The notes beneath the pieces were generated by a model. That model was not told where the DNA came from. It searched no databases and was given only the letters and a program-made list of their open reading frames with translations. 64,000 nt of DNA from Enterococcus montenegrensis (GTDB lineage: Bacteria; Bacillota; Bacilli; Lactobacillales; Enterococcaceae), in NCBI RefSeq assembly GCF_029983095.1, contig NZ_CP120467.1, positions 1,231,001 through 1,295,000 of the forward strand, read 5' to 3'. The translations under genes and the position numbers were made by a program. Shown here in pieces: positions 1 through 8,352 of this stretch (positions are counted from its first letter, which is position 1; every line of letters begins with the position of its first letter).

Positions 1-312
1 ATCTTATTTACACCACTAAGCCTTGAAGACGTAAAAGGAATTGTCGATAAAATAATTGCACAATTGTCCAAGCGCTTAGAAGATCAAGAAATCGTCCTAG
101 AAATTAATGAAGCTGCGAAAGTTTGGATTGCTGAAAATGCATATGAACCAGCATATGGTGCGCGGCCTTTGCGACGCTTTATTACCCGTGAGGTGGAAAC
201 GCCACTGGCTAAAGAAATTGTGTCTGGTCGAGTTTTGCCAAAGACCAAAGTTACTATCAGTCTTTTAAATGACCAATTGGTTTTTCAAAATGAAGCAATG
301 GCAGAAAAATAA
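1..312 (+). CDS. clpB: ClpB disaggregase, C-terminal end (partial)
   Basis: The reading frame is open from the first base, so this is the 3' end of a gene that begins outside the window. The roughly 103 visible residues are the C-terminal part of the second AAA+ module of a ClpB-type Hsp100 chaperone. Diagnostic stretches are FTPLSLEDVKGIVDKI, the YEPAYGARPLRRFI segment (sensor-2 arginine region) and EVETPLAKEI. ClpB works with DnaK to pull proteins out of aggregates in the cytoplasm. ClpC/ClpE are less likely because the YGARPLRRFI..VETPLA pattern and tail fit ClpB. A terminator follows. Confidence 0.9.
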   Translation: MLFTPLSLEDVKGIVDKIIAQLSKRLEDQEIVLEINEAAKVWIAENAYEPAYGARPLRRFITREVETPLAKEIVSGRVLPKTKVTISLLNDQLVFQNEAMAEK

Positions 313-360
313 GAAAAAAGATAAATTGTGTTAAATGGAAAGTGTCATTTACAAAAAGGG

Positions 361-391
361 AACCAGACTGTGATGTCTGGTTTTTTTTCTT
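361..391 (+). terminator. Rho-independent terminator after clpB
   Basis: An 8-bp perfect stem (AACCAGAC at 361-368 with GTCTGGTT at 375-382) and 6-nt loop runs into a T-rich tract. It lies 48 bases after the clpB stop codon. Confidence 0.85.
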
Positions 392-469
392 TTGCAGGTG
401 ACGAATTACTAGGTGAAAAATCCATTCTCCACTATAATTAGAAAAAAGAGGATAAAAGGAGATAGTCAA

Positions 470-925
470 ATGGAAATAAAAACGCAGATTGTACCAGAAG
501 TGTTGTTGTTAGAAAAAGAACAAGAAATCGATGCGGAGGATTTTGGTACAGCATTGGCAGATGCCTATGAAGAAATGGCGACAGCCCTTCTTAGTGCGGG
601 TGTGGCAGTCAAAGGAGAACCTTTCGTTCATTATTTAGCAGTCGAAAGTAAAGGTGAAATTCACACTGACCCTTTAAAAGTCGGATTTTGTTTGCCAATT
701 GAAAAAGAATTTTCTGTTGCATCACCTTTAAAAATCAGAAAACGGCCAGCTTTTAATGCTGCCGTAGCCAGCTTTTTAGAAGATGATAACGATAGTGAAC
801 TAATTTATCGCTTGCTTTTAGAAGAAATAGAAAAAGAAAAAGGCACATTTACCTATGAAAGCTATGAGTATTATGAAGAAGTTGCAGGAAAAGCAGAAAC
901 CATTATTCAATTACCCTATCTGTAA
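470..925 (+). CDS. GyrI-like / AraC effector-binding-domain protein
   Basis: The start at 470 was chosen because an AAAGGAG ribosome site sits just upstream; an earlier in-frame start would have none. The 151-residue product consists of a single domain resembling the GyrI/SOUL-like small-molecule-binding fold, as in the C-terminal half of BmrR or AraC-type regulators: the FGTALADAYEEMATALLSAG helix, then GEPFVHYL and the DPLKVGFCLPIE strand. No DNA-binding domain is present. Such stand-alone proteins may bind hydrophobic ligands or drugs. The family call rests on overall pattern, not a catalytic motif, so function is unproven. Confidence 0.6.
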   Translation: MEIKTQIVPEVLLLEKEQEIDAEDFGTALADAYEEMATALLSAGVAVKGEPFVHYLAVESKGEIHTDPLKVGFCLPIEKEFSVASPLKIRKRPAFNAAVASFLEDDNDSELIYRLLLEEIEKEKGTFTYESYEYYEEVAGKAETIIQLPYL

Positions 926-975
926 AATCGATAAGAGTAAAAGTTGCCCAGTGTAAAATGCATCTGTAATTTGCA

Positions 976-1017
976 AATGGACCTGTGATAAGCTGATAAG
1001 CCTATCACAGGTCCATT
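976..1017. terminator. Long hairpin between convergent genes
   Basis: A 15-bp perfect inverted repeat (976-990 with 1003-1017, AATGGACCTGTGATA and its complement), extended by TTTG/CAAA-like flanks, separates two convergent genes. There is no strong T-tract on either strand, so it may be a weak bidirectional terminator or only an RNA-stabilising stem. Confidence 0.5.
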
Positions 1018-1096
1018 ATTACAAATTAAAAGGGTTCCATAAGTAGCAGATTACGTTTATTTTTTTAGCGTAAATAAGTACCACGTATTTTTTTGT

Positions 1097-2317
1097 TTAG
1101 AAATAATCACTAAAGTAAGCTTCCATGTCGGGGATAATTTGCTCTAATAAATGAATTGTTTTCTTGCTAGCGGCTTGTAGACGTTCAATGCGGTATAAAT
1201 AAGAAGCGCGGCGATAATTCATTAAAAGACAGCTTAAAGTTTGAATATCAATTGTGACACTTGGGCCTATAGCAACACCTTTTTGAATTACAACTTCATC
1301 ATCTTTACTCATAACAGAAAAAGTATCATTGTTCCAATCCGCAATGGGATCGGTTACGACAAAGTGAAAAGCACCGTCAAAAGATTCAAAAGGAAATCTT
1401 TTTAAAAACTCTGCAACATCCACAATTCTAGCCATGTAATAAGGTTCGATTGTTTCCGTAATCTGACTATCTTCTAGTAAAAAGGCCAATGGTTCGTTTT
1501 TATAAATATCTCCTTTTACCCAATAAACCATCGAAAAATGCGCAGAAATAAAATTCCATAAGCCGTTGCGAGCTTCTTGATTTAAATAAAACATTTCTTT
1601 AACATGAAAAATTTCTTCGGCGACCCAATAAAATAAAACGCCCGTTGGCTTACCAGCGCCGTCATAATAAATTGCGGCAGTCCGTTCCTCTTCATTTTCA
1701 TAACGCCAGTATTCTTCCCAATGAAAATGACTGCGTTTTAAAGCACCATGATTTTGCTTGGCAAAAGTATCGTAAACAGCAAAAACATCGGGATGATCTA
1801 CGTTTTGACGTTCTACCATTCCAGGGACATCTACTTGTTTGGGTAATTGGGTGTCACGAATTTTAAACGTCAATTTGTCTGACATAATTTCCCAACCTTT
1901 ACGGCGATAGTAGGGGATGTTATAAGGATAAAGGTATGAAATCCATTGCTTGTCTTCGCGCATTGTTTCCAATGCTTTTTTCACTAAATCTTGCATTAGC
2001 CCGTGACCGGCATATTCTGGATAGGTGCCAACACCTGTGATGCCTCCCATTTTGTATGCAGCACCATGAATATTTACTTCACAAGGATAAATGGCAATTT
2101 GAGAGATCAACTGCTCTTTGTGAAACCAGCCGAATACTTTTGATAACTCTAAAATCGGCTTTTTTGATTTGATCATTTCTTTTTTACTATCAAAGCCGCT
2201 TTCTTCAATATCTGATTCTGTGATTTGAAAAACATAACTTAATAACTCGTTAAATTGATCAACATCTTTTTCTTCCACCGGTAGAATTTGTAATTCGTCG
2301 CGAAAGTGTTCCTCCAT
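1097..2317 (-). CDS. Eis-like GNAT N-acetyltransferase
   Basis: A 406-residue cytoplasmic acetyltransferase of the Eis family: N-terminal GNAT domain with the acetyl-CoA loop around GVGTYPEYAGHGLMQDLVKK (about residues 90-110) and the YPYNIPYYRRKGWE motif, then a second GNAT-like region and a C-terminal SCP2-like domain. Eis enzymes use the C-terminal carboxylate in catalysis, in Mycobacterium that of a terminal phenylalanine; this protein also ends in Phe (AYFSDYF). The ATG at 2317 is preceded by a GGAG site, while the longer frame to 2368 is not. Substrate unknown; aminoglycoside or polyamine acetylation is only possible by family. Confidence 0.85.
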   Translation of the reverse strand: MEEHFRDELQILPVEEKDVDQFNELLSYVFQITESDIEESGFDSKKEMIKSKKPILELSKVFGWFHKEQLISQIAIYPCEVNIHGAAYKMGGITGVGTYPEYAGHGLMQDLVKKALETMREDKQWISYLYPYNIPYYRRKGWEIMSDKLTFKIRDTQLPKQVDVPGMVERQNVDHPDVFAVYDTFAKQNHGALKRSHFHWEEYWRYENEEERTAAIYYDGAGKPTGVLFYWVAEEIFHVKEMFYLNQEARNGLWNFISAHFSMVYWVKGDIYKNEPLAFLLEDSQITETIEPYYMARIVDVAEFLKRFPFESFDGAFHFVVTDPIADWNNDTFSVMSKDDEVVIQKGVAIGPSVTIDIQTLSCLLMNYRRASYLYRIERLQAASKKTIHLLEQIIPDMEAYFSDYF

Positions 2318-2397
2318 AATTTCAACTCCAATTTTTGTTCTTAGTTTTAGTATAACAAAGATTGGCAAATTTGTTGTTTTTGAGATGGGGAAAACTC

Positions 2398-2426
2398 TTT
2401 AAATATCTAAGTTTCGTTGGTATAAT
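2398..2426 (+). promoter_or_regulatory. Candidate sigma-A promoter for lepA
   Basis: A perfect TATAAT lies at 2421-2426, with a weak -35 (TTTAAA at 2398-2403) at 17-bp spacing. It is placed about 65 bases before the lepA start. Confidence 0.5.
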
Positions 2427-2489
2427 GAAAAGGCTGAAGTTAGCAGACCGCAGGGATTTTGTCGCGGTAATAAAGAAATGAGGGTATAT

Positions 2490-4325
2490 ATGAATCTAGC
2501 AGAAATGAAAAAAAGACAGGAAATGATTCGGAATTTCTCCATCATTGCCCATATTGACCACGGAAAATCCACGTTGGCAGACCGTATTTTAGAGCAAACC
2601 CATACGGTGACGAGTCGGGAAATGCAAGATCAATTGCTAGACTCAATGGATTTGGAAAGAGAACGTGGTATAACGATCAAATTAAATGCCGTTGAATTAA
2701 ATTACACAGCAAAAGACGGTCAAACGTATATTTTCCACTTGATTGACACGCCCGGACACGTCGATTTTACTTACGAAGTTTCCCGCAGTTTAGCTGCTTG
2801 TGAAGGTGCTGTTTTAGTAGTCGATGCCGCACAAGGGATTGAAGCGCAAACTTTGGCCAATGTTTATTTGGCATTAGATAATGACTTGGAGATTTTACCG
2901 GTTATTAATAAAATCGATTTACCTGCTGCTGATCCAGAACGCGTGCGCCAAGAAATTGAAGATGTTATCGGTATTGATGCCAGTGAAGCAGTTTTGGCTT
3001 CAGCCAAAGCCGGCATTGGCATTGAAGAAATTTTAGAGCAAGTCGTTGAATATGTTCCTGCTCCAAGTGGCGATTTAAACGCACCATTAAAAGCGTTGAT
3101 TTTTGACTCGATTTACGATTCATATCGTGGGGTCGTTTTAAATGTGCGGGTAATGGACGGTGTTGTTAAACCAGGAGATAAAATTCAATTAATGAGTAAC
3201 GGTAAAACATTTGATGTAACAGAAGTCGGGGTCTTTTCACCAAAAGCGATTGCCCGAGATTATTTAATGGTAGGAGACGTAGGGTATATCACCGCCGCAA
3301 TTAAGACCGTACAAGATACCCGGGTTGGTGATACGGTTACCTTAGCGAAAAATCCTGCCACTCAAGCTTTAGAAGGCTATCGTAAGATGAACCCAATGGT
3401 ATTTTGTGGGTTGTACCCAATTGATACGTCACGTTACAACGATTTGCGGGAAGCGTTGGAAAAATTGCAATTAAATGATGCTGCCTTACAATTTGAACCC
3501 GAAACCTCACAAGCTTTAGGTTTTGGTTTCCGTTGCGGATTCTTGGGCTTATTACACATGGATGTTATCCAAGAACGTTTGGAAAGAGAATTCAATTTAG
3601 AGTTGATTACGACAGCGCCTTCTGTTATTTATCACGTCAATAAAACAGATGGCACTCAAGTTATTGTCGATAACCCGGCTGATTTTCCAGATCCTGTCTC
3701 CATTCAAAGTGTGGAAGAACCTTATGTGAAAGCCCAAATTATGGTACCAAATGATTATGTTGGTGCAGTGATGGAATTATCACAAAGAAAACGTGGTGAT
3801 TTTGTCACGATGGATTATTTGGATGATTATCGGGTTAATGTCGTTTATGAAATTCCATTGTCTGAAATTGTCTTTGACTTTTTTGATAAGTTGAAATCCA
3901 GCACCAAAGGATATGCCTCATTAGATTATGAAATGTCTGGTTACCGCACAAGTAAGCTAGTGAAGATGGATATCTTATTGAACGCTGAAAAAGTCGATGC
4001 CCTAAGCTTCATTGTTCACCGTGACTTTGCCTTCGAACGTGGGAAAGCCATCGTTGAAAAACTGAAAAAATTAATTCCTCGTCAACAATTTGAAGTGCCA
4101 GTTCAGGCTGCAATCGGACAAAAAATTGTTGCGCGGTCAGATATTAAAGCACTCCGCAAAAACGTATTGGCCAAATGTTACGGCGGGGACGTCTCCCGAA
4201 AACGTAAATTATTGGAAAAACAAAAAGAAGGTAAAAAACGAATGAAACAAATTGGTTCTGTCGAAGTCCCACAAGAAGCCTTCATGGCTGTTCTGAAAAT
4301 GGACGATGATGAACCTAAGAAATAG
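2490..4325 (+). CDS. lepA: Elongation factor 4 (LepA), ribosome back-translocating GTPase
   Basis: LepA is a translational GTPase that acts on stalled or mistranslocated ribosomes. The G1 loop AHIDHGKS, the RERGITI switch I region, DTPGH and NKIDLP are all present, followed by domains II, III and V and the lysine-rich LepA-specific C-terminal domain ([19 protein letters not shown]). I chose the ATG at 2490, with AGGG 5 bases upstream, rather than the one at 2478; this gives 611 residues, the usual length in enterococci. The gene is monocistronic here, with a terminator and then the integrated element downstream. Confidence 0.97.
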   Translation: MNLAEMKKRQEMIRNFSIIAHIDHGKSTLADRILEQTHTVTSREMQDQLLDSMDLERERGITIKLNAVELNYTAKDGQTYIFHLIDTPGHVDFTYEVSRSLAACEGAVLVVDAAQGIEAQTLANVYLALDNDLEILPVINKIDLPAADPERVRQEIEDVIGIDASEAVLASAKAGIGIEEILEQVVEYVPAPSGDLNAPLKALIFDSIYDSYRGVVLNVRVMDGVVKPGDKIQLMSNGKTFDVTEVGVFSPKAIARDYLMVGDVGYITAAIKTVQDTRVGDTVTLAKNPATQALEGYRKMNPMVFCGLYPIDTSRYNDLREALEKLQLNDAALQFEPETSQALGFGFRCGFLGLLHMDVIQERLEREFNLELITTAPSVIYHVNKTDGTQVIVDNPADFPDPVSIQSVEEPYVKAQIMVPNDYVGAVMELSQRKRGDFVTMDYLDDYRVNVVYEIPLSEIVFDFFDKLKSSTKGYASLDYEMSGYRTSKLVKMDILLNAEKVDALSFIVHRDFAFERGKAIVEKLKKLIPRQQFEVPVQAAIGQKIVARSDIKALRKNVLAKCYGGDVSRKRKLLEKQKEGKKRMKQIGSVEVPQEAFMAVLKMDDDEPKK

Positions 4326-4382
4326 CAAGGGATTCTTGAAAACGAAATTTAAAATGACGTGAATTTTCATGATTTGCCTACG

Positions 4383-4422
4383 ATTTGCCGACGTAAAAAT
4401 TATGTCGTCGGCAAATTTTTTT
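4383..4422 (+). terminator. lepA terminator, next to the element's left end
   Basis: An 11-bp perfect stem (4383-4393 with 4406-4416, core TTTGCCGACG) is followed by a run of seven T. It sits between lepA and the 3' end of the integrase gene, where the element's attachment site should lie. The half-sequence GATTTGCC occurs twice in tandem just before it (near 4371 and 4382). Confidence 0.85.
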
Positions 4423-5575
4423 ATTTTTGGCTTCCCGTTGCTTTTGTAAAGATGTCAATTGTTTCATTTTTCATCTTCTTCGTAACATGAGCGTAGGTGT
4501 CTAATGTTGTAGAAATTTTACTGTGACCCAGCCGTTCTTGAACAGATTTAGCGTTTGCTCCATGCTCAAGTAAAAGGGTGGCATGCGTGTGACGTAGACC
4601 GTGAAAATTAAATCGGAACCCTAATGCTTTAGAAATTCTTGTACAATTCCATTTAATTGAATTTGGCGTTACTGGCTCGCCATTTTCCTTTGTGCAGACG
4701 TAAGGGCTGTCGAAGTAAAATTGACCATATCTAATTTTATTTTCCATTTGTCGTTTCCGATGTTCTTTCAGTGTGCGCAATAAACCTTCGTCAATATCAA
4801 TCGTTCGATAACTCGATTTTGTTTTTGGAGTACCCATTTTAATTCCGTACTTATCTTGTAGCATATTTCTTTCAACTTTAATTGTTTTTTCCTCAAATGA
4901 AACATCACTCCAATATAATCCGCAAACTTCACCGCGTCTCATTCCAGTTCCCCATCCAACTTCAAGTGGAATTCGGAAAGAAGAGGCGATAGGAGTAATA
5001 TTCAATATTTCCTGGTACTGCTCGATTGTTATGATACCTAAATCTTTCCGTGTCTTTTTATTACTTTCATCATAAGTAGGTGGATCACAATATTGCATAG
5101 GGTTTTCTTTAATGAGTTTGTATGGGAAAACCGCACGCTTTAAACCACCACCGATAACTGTAATTATAATTTCAACAGTGTGTTTAGCTAGACGTGTTCC
5201 GTTTTGATTAAAATCAGGTAGAGAATCAACAAATTTTTGAAGTTTATCAGGTCCAATTGATTTTAATTTGTATTTTCCTATCCCCGGTTTGATGTACTTA
5301 TCAATTATGTTTCGATAATTTTTTTGTGTATTATATTTCAATTTACGTTCAACATAATCTTTAAACCAGTAGTCAAAATAATCTGCAACACTAATATTTG
5401 TTAAATCAATAGTATCTCCGTTCTCATAGAGTTTCATCGCTTCACGCATCTTTGCTAACGCTTCTGTTTTTGTATTTCCTCCAACTCGTTCTATACGTTT
5501 TCGTTTTCCTCCTATAGAAGCAGCTTCGAAAGAATAGTACCATTTCGAACCTCGTTTTCTTACTGATCCCTCCAT
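4421..5575 (-). CDS. int: Tyrosine-type site-specific integrase
   Basis: A 384-residue phage/ICE integrase. It has an N-terminal AP2-like arm-binding segment (RGSKWYYSFEA...RKRIERVGG), a SAM-like core-binding domain (about residues 60-165) and a C-terminal catalytic domain with TGMRRGEVCGL (catalytic Arg), HGLRHTHATLL (His-x-x-Arg), LGHSKISTT and the nucleophile in TLDTYAHV. All key residues are present, so it should be active. The ATG at 5575 is preceded by AAAGGA at good spacing; the one at 5584 abuts that site. A LexA-like box lies about 50 bases upstream, suggesting SOS induction. Confidence 0.95.
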   Translation of the reverse strand: MEGSVRKRGSKWYYSFEAASIGGKRKRIERVGGNTKTEALAKMREAMKLYENGDTIDLTNISVADYFDYWFKDYVERKLKYNTQKNYRNIIDKYIKPGIGKYKLKSIGPDKLQKFVDSLPDFNQNGTRLAKHTVEIIITVIGGGLKRAVFPYKLIKENPMQYCDPPTYDESNKKTRKDLGIITIEQYQEILNITPIASSFRIPLEVGWGTGMRRGEVCGLYWSDVSFEEKTIKVERNMLQDKYGIKMGTPKTKSSYRTIDIDEGLLRTLKEHRKRQMENKIRYGQFYFDSPYVCTKENGEPVTPNSIKWNCTRISKALGFRFNFHGLRHTHATLLLEHGANAKSVQERLGHSKISTTLDTYAHVTKKMKNETIDIFTKATGSQK

Positions 5576-5623
5576 AATTATCATTCCTTTCTAATTTTGT
5601 ATATCTCAACATACTAATATATA

Positions 5624-5637
5624 CAAACGTATGTTCG
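5624..5637. promoter_or_regulatory. LexA/DinR-type SOS box upstream of the integrase
   Basis: CAAACGTATGTTCG differs at two positions from the Bacillus-type box CGAACATATGTTCG. It lies 49 bases upstream of the integrase start, in the promoter region between the integrase and the DUF4352 gene. The near-mirror sequence CGAACGTATGTTTG sits in the YolD promoter at 14622. Confidence 0.6.
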
Positions 5638-5680
5638 TTTTGTGAGTAAAAAGAAAAGGCCGAAGCCTAATCTTTATTTT

Positions 5681-6352
5681 TTAATTTAAATTAATACGCT
5701 CTGTTTCAGTTCCCCAAACACCAGTTTGGACTTGTATTTGTGTAGATGGATCGTTGATTGTTTCTTCATTCACGTCAAAAACAACTTTACCAGTCAAACT
5801 GCTTTCTGGATTCAATTCTTGATAGAAAAAATCTAGACCGGTACTGCCGGATTCTTGATTAGCTGCAATTGATGCAGATGAATCAGTTTTGAACTCGGTT
5901 TTACCTTTGTACAATTTAAAAAAATCATCTGCAATTGTAATGGCCTTATCGCCGTTATTTGTGATAGTTACGTCGAGTACGATATATTTAGCCTTAGCAT
6001 TTTGAGCGGTATATTCACCGCCTACTTGATCTTTTACTTCTTTGCTATTAATTACATACTCAACAGTGCCAACAGGAACTTTATCACCGATTTTATATAC
6101 TTTTTCTTCCTTAGGAGCTTCATTAGCTTTAGTACTTTCTTTTGTTTCTTGTTTATTTGAGTCTGCTACATTGGAAGAACTATTTGCTTCTTTGACAGCA
6201 TTGTTTTCATCATTGCCGCTACCAAGAGCGCCACCGATACCAGCAACAACTATGACTACTAGAATCCAAAACCAAACTTTCTTATAGAATGGTTTTTTCT
6301 CCTTCATTACATAAGTTTTTCCATCTTCCCCAGTTACTTTTTTCTTTGCCAT
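5681..6352 (-). CDS. DUF4352-type membrane-anchored protein of the element
   Basis: A 223-residue protein with a lysine-rich N-terminus, one transmembrane segment (VWFWILVVIVVAGIGGALG, about residues 25-43), a polar low-complexity linker (about 50-85) and a C-terminal immunoglobulin-like domain of the DUF4352/telokin-like type (GDKVPVGTVEYVINS to the end). The domain should face outside the cell. The ATG at 6352 follows a strong AGGAGG site. Its place between integrase and repressor is where phages carry lysogenic-conversion or exclusion genes; that role is inference from position only. Confidence 0.75.
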   Translation of the reverse strand: MAKKKVTGEDGKTYVMKEKKPFYKKVWFWILVVIVVAGIGGALGSGNDENNAVKEANSSSNVADSNKQETKESTKANEAPKEEKVYKIGDKVPVGTVEYVINSKEVKDQVGGEYTAQNAKAKYIVLDVTITNNGDKAITIADDFFKLYKGKTEFKTDSSASIAANQESGSTGLDFFYQELNPESSLTGKVVFDVNEETINDPSTQIQVQTGVWGTETERINLN

Positions 6353-6421
6353 ACCAAAAATCCTCCTACACTTTTCATTTTTTGCTCCCACTTAATGGCA
6401 GGTAGTATGTCGCCATATTAA

Positions 6422-6889
6422 CTAAATAAATGATTTAAAAACTCCAATAGTTCCGTTTGGCTTAAACAGAATAGTATAGTTGTTTTCTGTTTTAATCCCG
6501 TCCCATTTTCTTGCATACCATTTGATTGCATCTTTAAAAGTTTGCTCAGTTATTTCTAAATGATTAGCGCATTCCCAAACCGATACACATCCAGTTTCAA
6601 AACAATTAATAATATCAAAAGGAGTGACAAGGATAGTCGCTCCGACATCTCTAGCTTTACGTTCTTGCTTGCGCTTCTCATTTGTATCTTGCTTAGTAAT
6701 ATCACATACCCCTGTTAAATAATGCCCTATTTCTTCTGCTACAGTACAGTTTCTTTGAGGATAAGATTGATTAGGATTGTAGTACACTTTTTTACCGACG
6801 ATAAATCCTTTTTGCTTTTTCGGCATTTCTGGATCTTCGATATATGTAAGCTGAGAATACTCAGCCATTAATTTTTCGTCTATTTGCAT
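6422..6889 (-). CDS. ImmA/IrrE-family metallopeptidase-like protein
   Basis: A 155-residue protein of the ImmA type, which in ICEBs1 and many phages cleaves the cognate CI/ImmR repressor to trigger induction. The metal site reads VAEEIGHYLTG: glutamate stands where HExxH has its first histidine, a variant I recall from phage ImmA proteins of lactic acid bacteria. The downstream KRKQERKARDVGATILV helix is typical. It starts 8 bases after the repressor stop with an AGGTG site, so the two are co-transcribed. It probably inactivates that repressor. Confidence 0.85.
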   Translation of the reverse strand: MQIDEKLMAEYSQLTYIEDPEMPKKQKGFIVGKKVYYNPNQSYPQRNCTVAEEIGHYLTGVCDITKQDTNEKRKQERKARDVGATILVTPFDIINCFETGCVSVWECANHLEITEQTFKDAIKWYARKWDGIKTENNYTILFKPNGTIGVFKSFI

Positions 6890-6897
6890 TAAAACAC

Positions 6898-7218
6898 CTA
6901 CTTTTTAGGAAGTGGATTATTTTTTCTATATTCGATGTAGCGTAGTATATCCTCCATATCTTGCTCGCTAACATCATCATCGATATGCGCGGCCACTAAT
7001 AAATTTGGATCGTCTTGCGATTCATCGATACCAAGAAGGTAATCGGTAGTCACCCCAAATATCTTCGCAATTTTTACTAAAGTATCTTTGTCTGGACTAC
7101 GAGTGTCATTCTCATAACCCGAGATAGATGCCTTTGTTACATTAAGTTTTTCTCCTAATTGACTCTGAGTTAAACTGCGTTTATTTCTAAGGCTTTTTAA
7201 TCGTTCTCCAAAAGTCAT
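6898..7218 (-). CDS. CI-like XRE-family repressor
   Basis: A 106-residue repressor. Residues 1-65 form an XRE helix-turn-helix (FGERLKSLRNKRSLTQSQLGEKLNVTKASISGYEN split by turns, ending DYLLGID). The short acidic tail (DDDVSEQDMEDILRYIEYRKN) is of the kind that makes phage repressors substrates of an ImmA partner; there is no Ser-Lys self-cleavage domain. An AGGTG site precedes the ATG. It is divergent to the Cro-like gene across a 157-base control region and should hold the element dormant. Confidence 0.92.
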   Translation of the reverse strand: MTFGERLKSLRNKRSLTQSQLGEKLNVTKASISGYENDTRSPDKDTLVKIAKIFGVTTDYLLGIDESQDDPNLLVAAHIDDDVSEQDMEDILRYIEYRKNNPLPKK

Positions 7219-7250
7219 GTTTACACCTCGTTTCCTAAATATATTTTATC

Positions 7251-7267
7251 GTTTACATATAGTAAAC
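7251..7267. promoter_or_regulatory. Operator palindrome in the CI/Cro switch
   Basis: GTTTAC-ATATA-GTAAAC is a perfect 6-bp palindrome with a 5-bp spacer. Related half-sites (GTTTAC, GTTGACAG) recur at about 7309-7321 and 7341-7357, so three operators may flank the divergent promoters, as in lambda-like switches. Confidence 0.65.
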
Positions 7268-7309
7268 TCAACTGTTATAAATAAAATCAACAAATTGTTG
7301 ATTAATTAG

Positions 7310-7338
7310 TTGACAGTTTACAATACGTGTACTATACT
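7310..7338 (+). promoter_or_regulatory. Early (Cro-side) promoter of the element
   Basis: A consensus -35 TTGACA (7310-7315), 17-bp spacer and -10 TATACT (7333-7338) precede the Cro-like gene. Operator-like half-sites overlap the -35 and follow the -10, consistent with repression by the upstream CI-like protein. Confidence 0.85.
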
Positions 7339-7375
7339 GAGTTTACAGTTAGTTGACAGAGAGGAGAGAAACTAA

Positions 7376-7609
7376 ATGATTGAACAATTAAAACAAATTC
7401 GAGAAATGAACCAATTAACTGCTCAAGATGTTGCTGAAAAAGTAGGTATTACAAAAGGCTATTATTCTATGATTGAAAACGGAAAACGAGGCCTTAGTTA
7501 TCCAATCGCAGTCAAAATTGCTGAAGTATTTGATATGAAACCTGATGATATTTTTTTTACTCACGAGTTTACAAATGAGAAACATTTTGGCAAGGAGGCT
7601 GCAAAATGA
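7376..7609 (+). CDS. Cro-like XRE-family regulator
   Basis: A 77-residue single-domain XRE protein (LKQIREMNQLTAQDVAEKVG, then ITKGYYSMIENGKRGLSYP and IAEVFDMKPDDIFF). It is the first gene of the rightward early operon, behind a strong promoter and a GAGGAG site. By position it is the Cro/antirepressor side of the switch. Its TGA overlaps the next ATG by four bases (ATGA), showing translational coupling. Confidence 0.88.
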   Translation: MIEQLKQIREMNQLTAQDVAEKVGITKGYYSMIENGKRGLSYPIAVKIAEVFDMKPDDIFFTHEFTNEKHFGKEAAK

Positions 7610-7758
7610 CACGACAAGAGAAAATTCAAATCATATTAGATGCACGGCCTCGATTAGTTCATATTATCAAATGTGCTAATGACGAACAGCTAGATCGTTT
7701 AATTCAAGAAGTCCAAAAAGACTTGCAACGCGAATTAGATGAAGCGTCATTTGCTTAA
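7606..7758 (+). CDS. Small phage protein of unknown function (50 aa)
   Basis: A 50-residue ORF overlapping the Cro-like stop by 4 nt, with AAGGAG upstream inside that gene. The product begins MTRQEKIQIILDARPRLVHI and ends in a charged helix (QLDRLIQEVQKDLQRELDEASFA). It is predicted all-helical, with no recognised domain. The coding call rests on overlap, ribosome site and a coding-like composition. Confidence 0.65.
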   Translation: MTRQEKIQIILDARPRLVHIIKCANDEQLDRLIQEVQKDLQRELDEASFA

Positions 7759-7822
7759 TAACAGTTTATGGCAGTTTAACGGTGATGAAAATTGACAATT
7801 AAATACAAAAGGAGTGATGATT

Positions 7823-8350
7823 ATGCCTTTATCACAAATGGAACAGAAAATAGCGACAATATTTAGAAGCGAAGTAGACCGCCAGGAAATAAATCAACGA
7901 GCCATGGCGATTGATTTGCACGATTCGCCGCAAAACGTTTCACATAAGTTAAATGGAAGAAGGCGCTTAGGTTTAGATGGCGTGGTCAACATGGCAGAGT
8001 ACATCCAAGCCCCAGAATTAGATTTTGAGGTAGCTGCTGCAATGTTCCATACACCGAAGCCATTGAACCGAAAGCGGAGAGATGGGCATCCATTGTCGAA
8101 AATGGTCGGACAAGATAAAGAAGAAATAGAGCGTATAGAGATTGAAAAGAAGTTTGAAATCTGGGATTTGCTTAGTATACCAGCCGAAGAAATAACTTTT
8201 GAAGAAAAAGAAGAAATTGAGCAGTGGTTAATAGAACTTAAAGATGAAATATCTTCTGAAATTGCTGTATTTATCGCTGTCTGTAATCGATACAGCTTTA
8301 ACAGTCGCAAAGTAATCGAGTTGGCTGAAAAGAGAGAAAGGAATGATTGA
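7823..8350 (+). CDS. Phage early protein with N-terminal helix-turn-helix-like region
   Basis: A 175-residue protein. The ATG at 7823 has GGAG 8 bases upstream; a GTG at 7814 overlaps that site and is less likely. The N-terminal half (about residues 1-60; NQRAMAIDLHDSPQNVSHKLNGRRRLGLDGVV) looks like a Cro-type DNA-binding fold. A basic linker follows (LNRKRRDGHPLSKMVG), then a highly acidic helical region (EEIERIEIEKKFE...EEKEEIEQWLIELKDE). No catalytic motif is visible. By place it may regulate early functions; the exact role is unknown. Confidence 0.7.
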   Translation: MPLSQMEQKIATIFRSEVDRQEINQRAMAIDLHDSPQNVSHKLNGRRRLGLDGVVNMAEYIQAPELDFEVAAAMFHTPKPLNRKRRDGHPLSKMVGQDKEEIERIEIEKKFEIWDLLSIPAEEITFEEKEEIEQWLIELKDEISSEIAVFIAVCNRYSFNSRKVIELAEKRERND

Positions 8351-8352
8351 GA

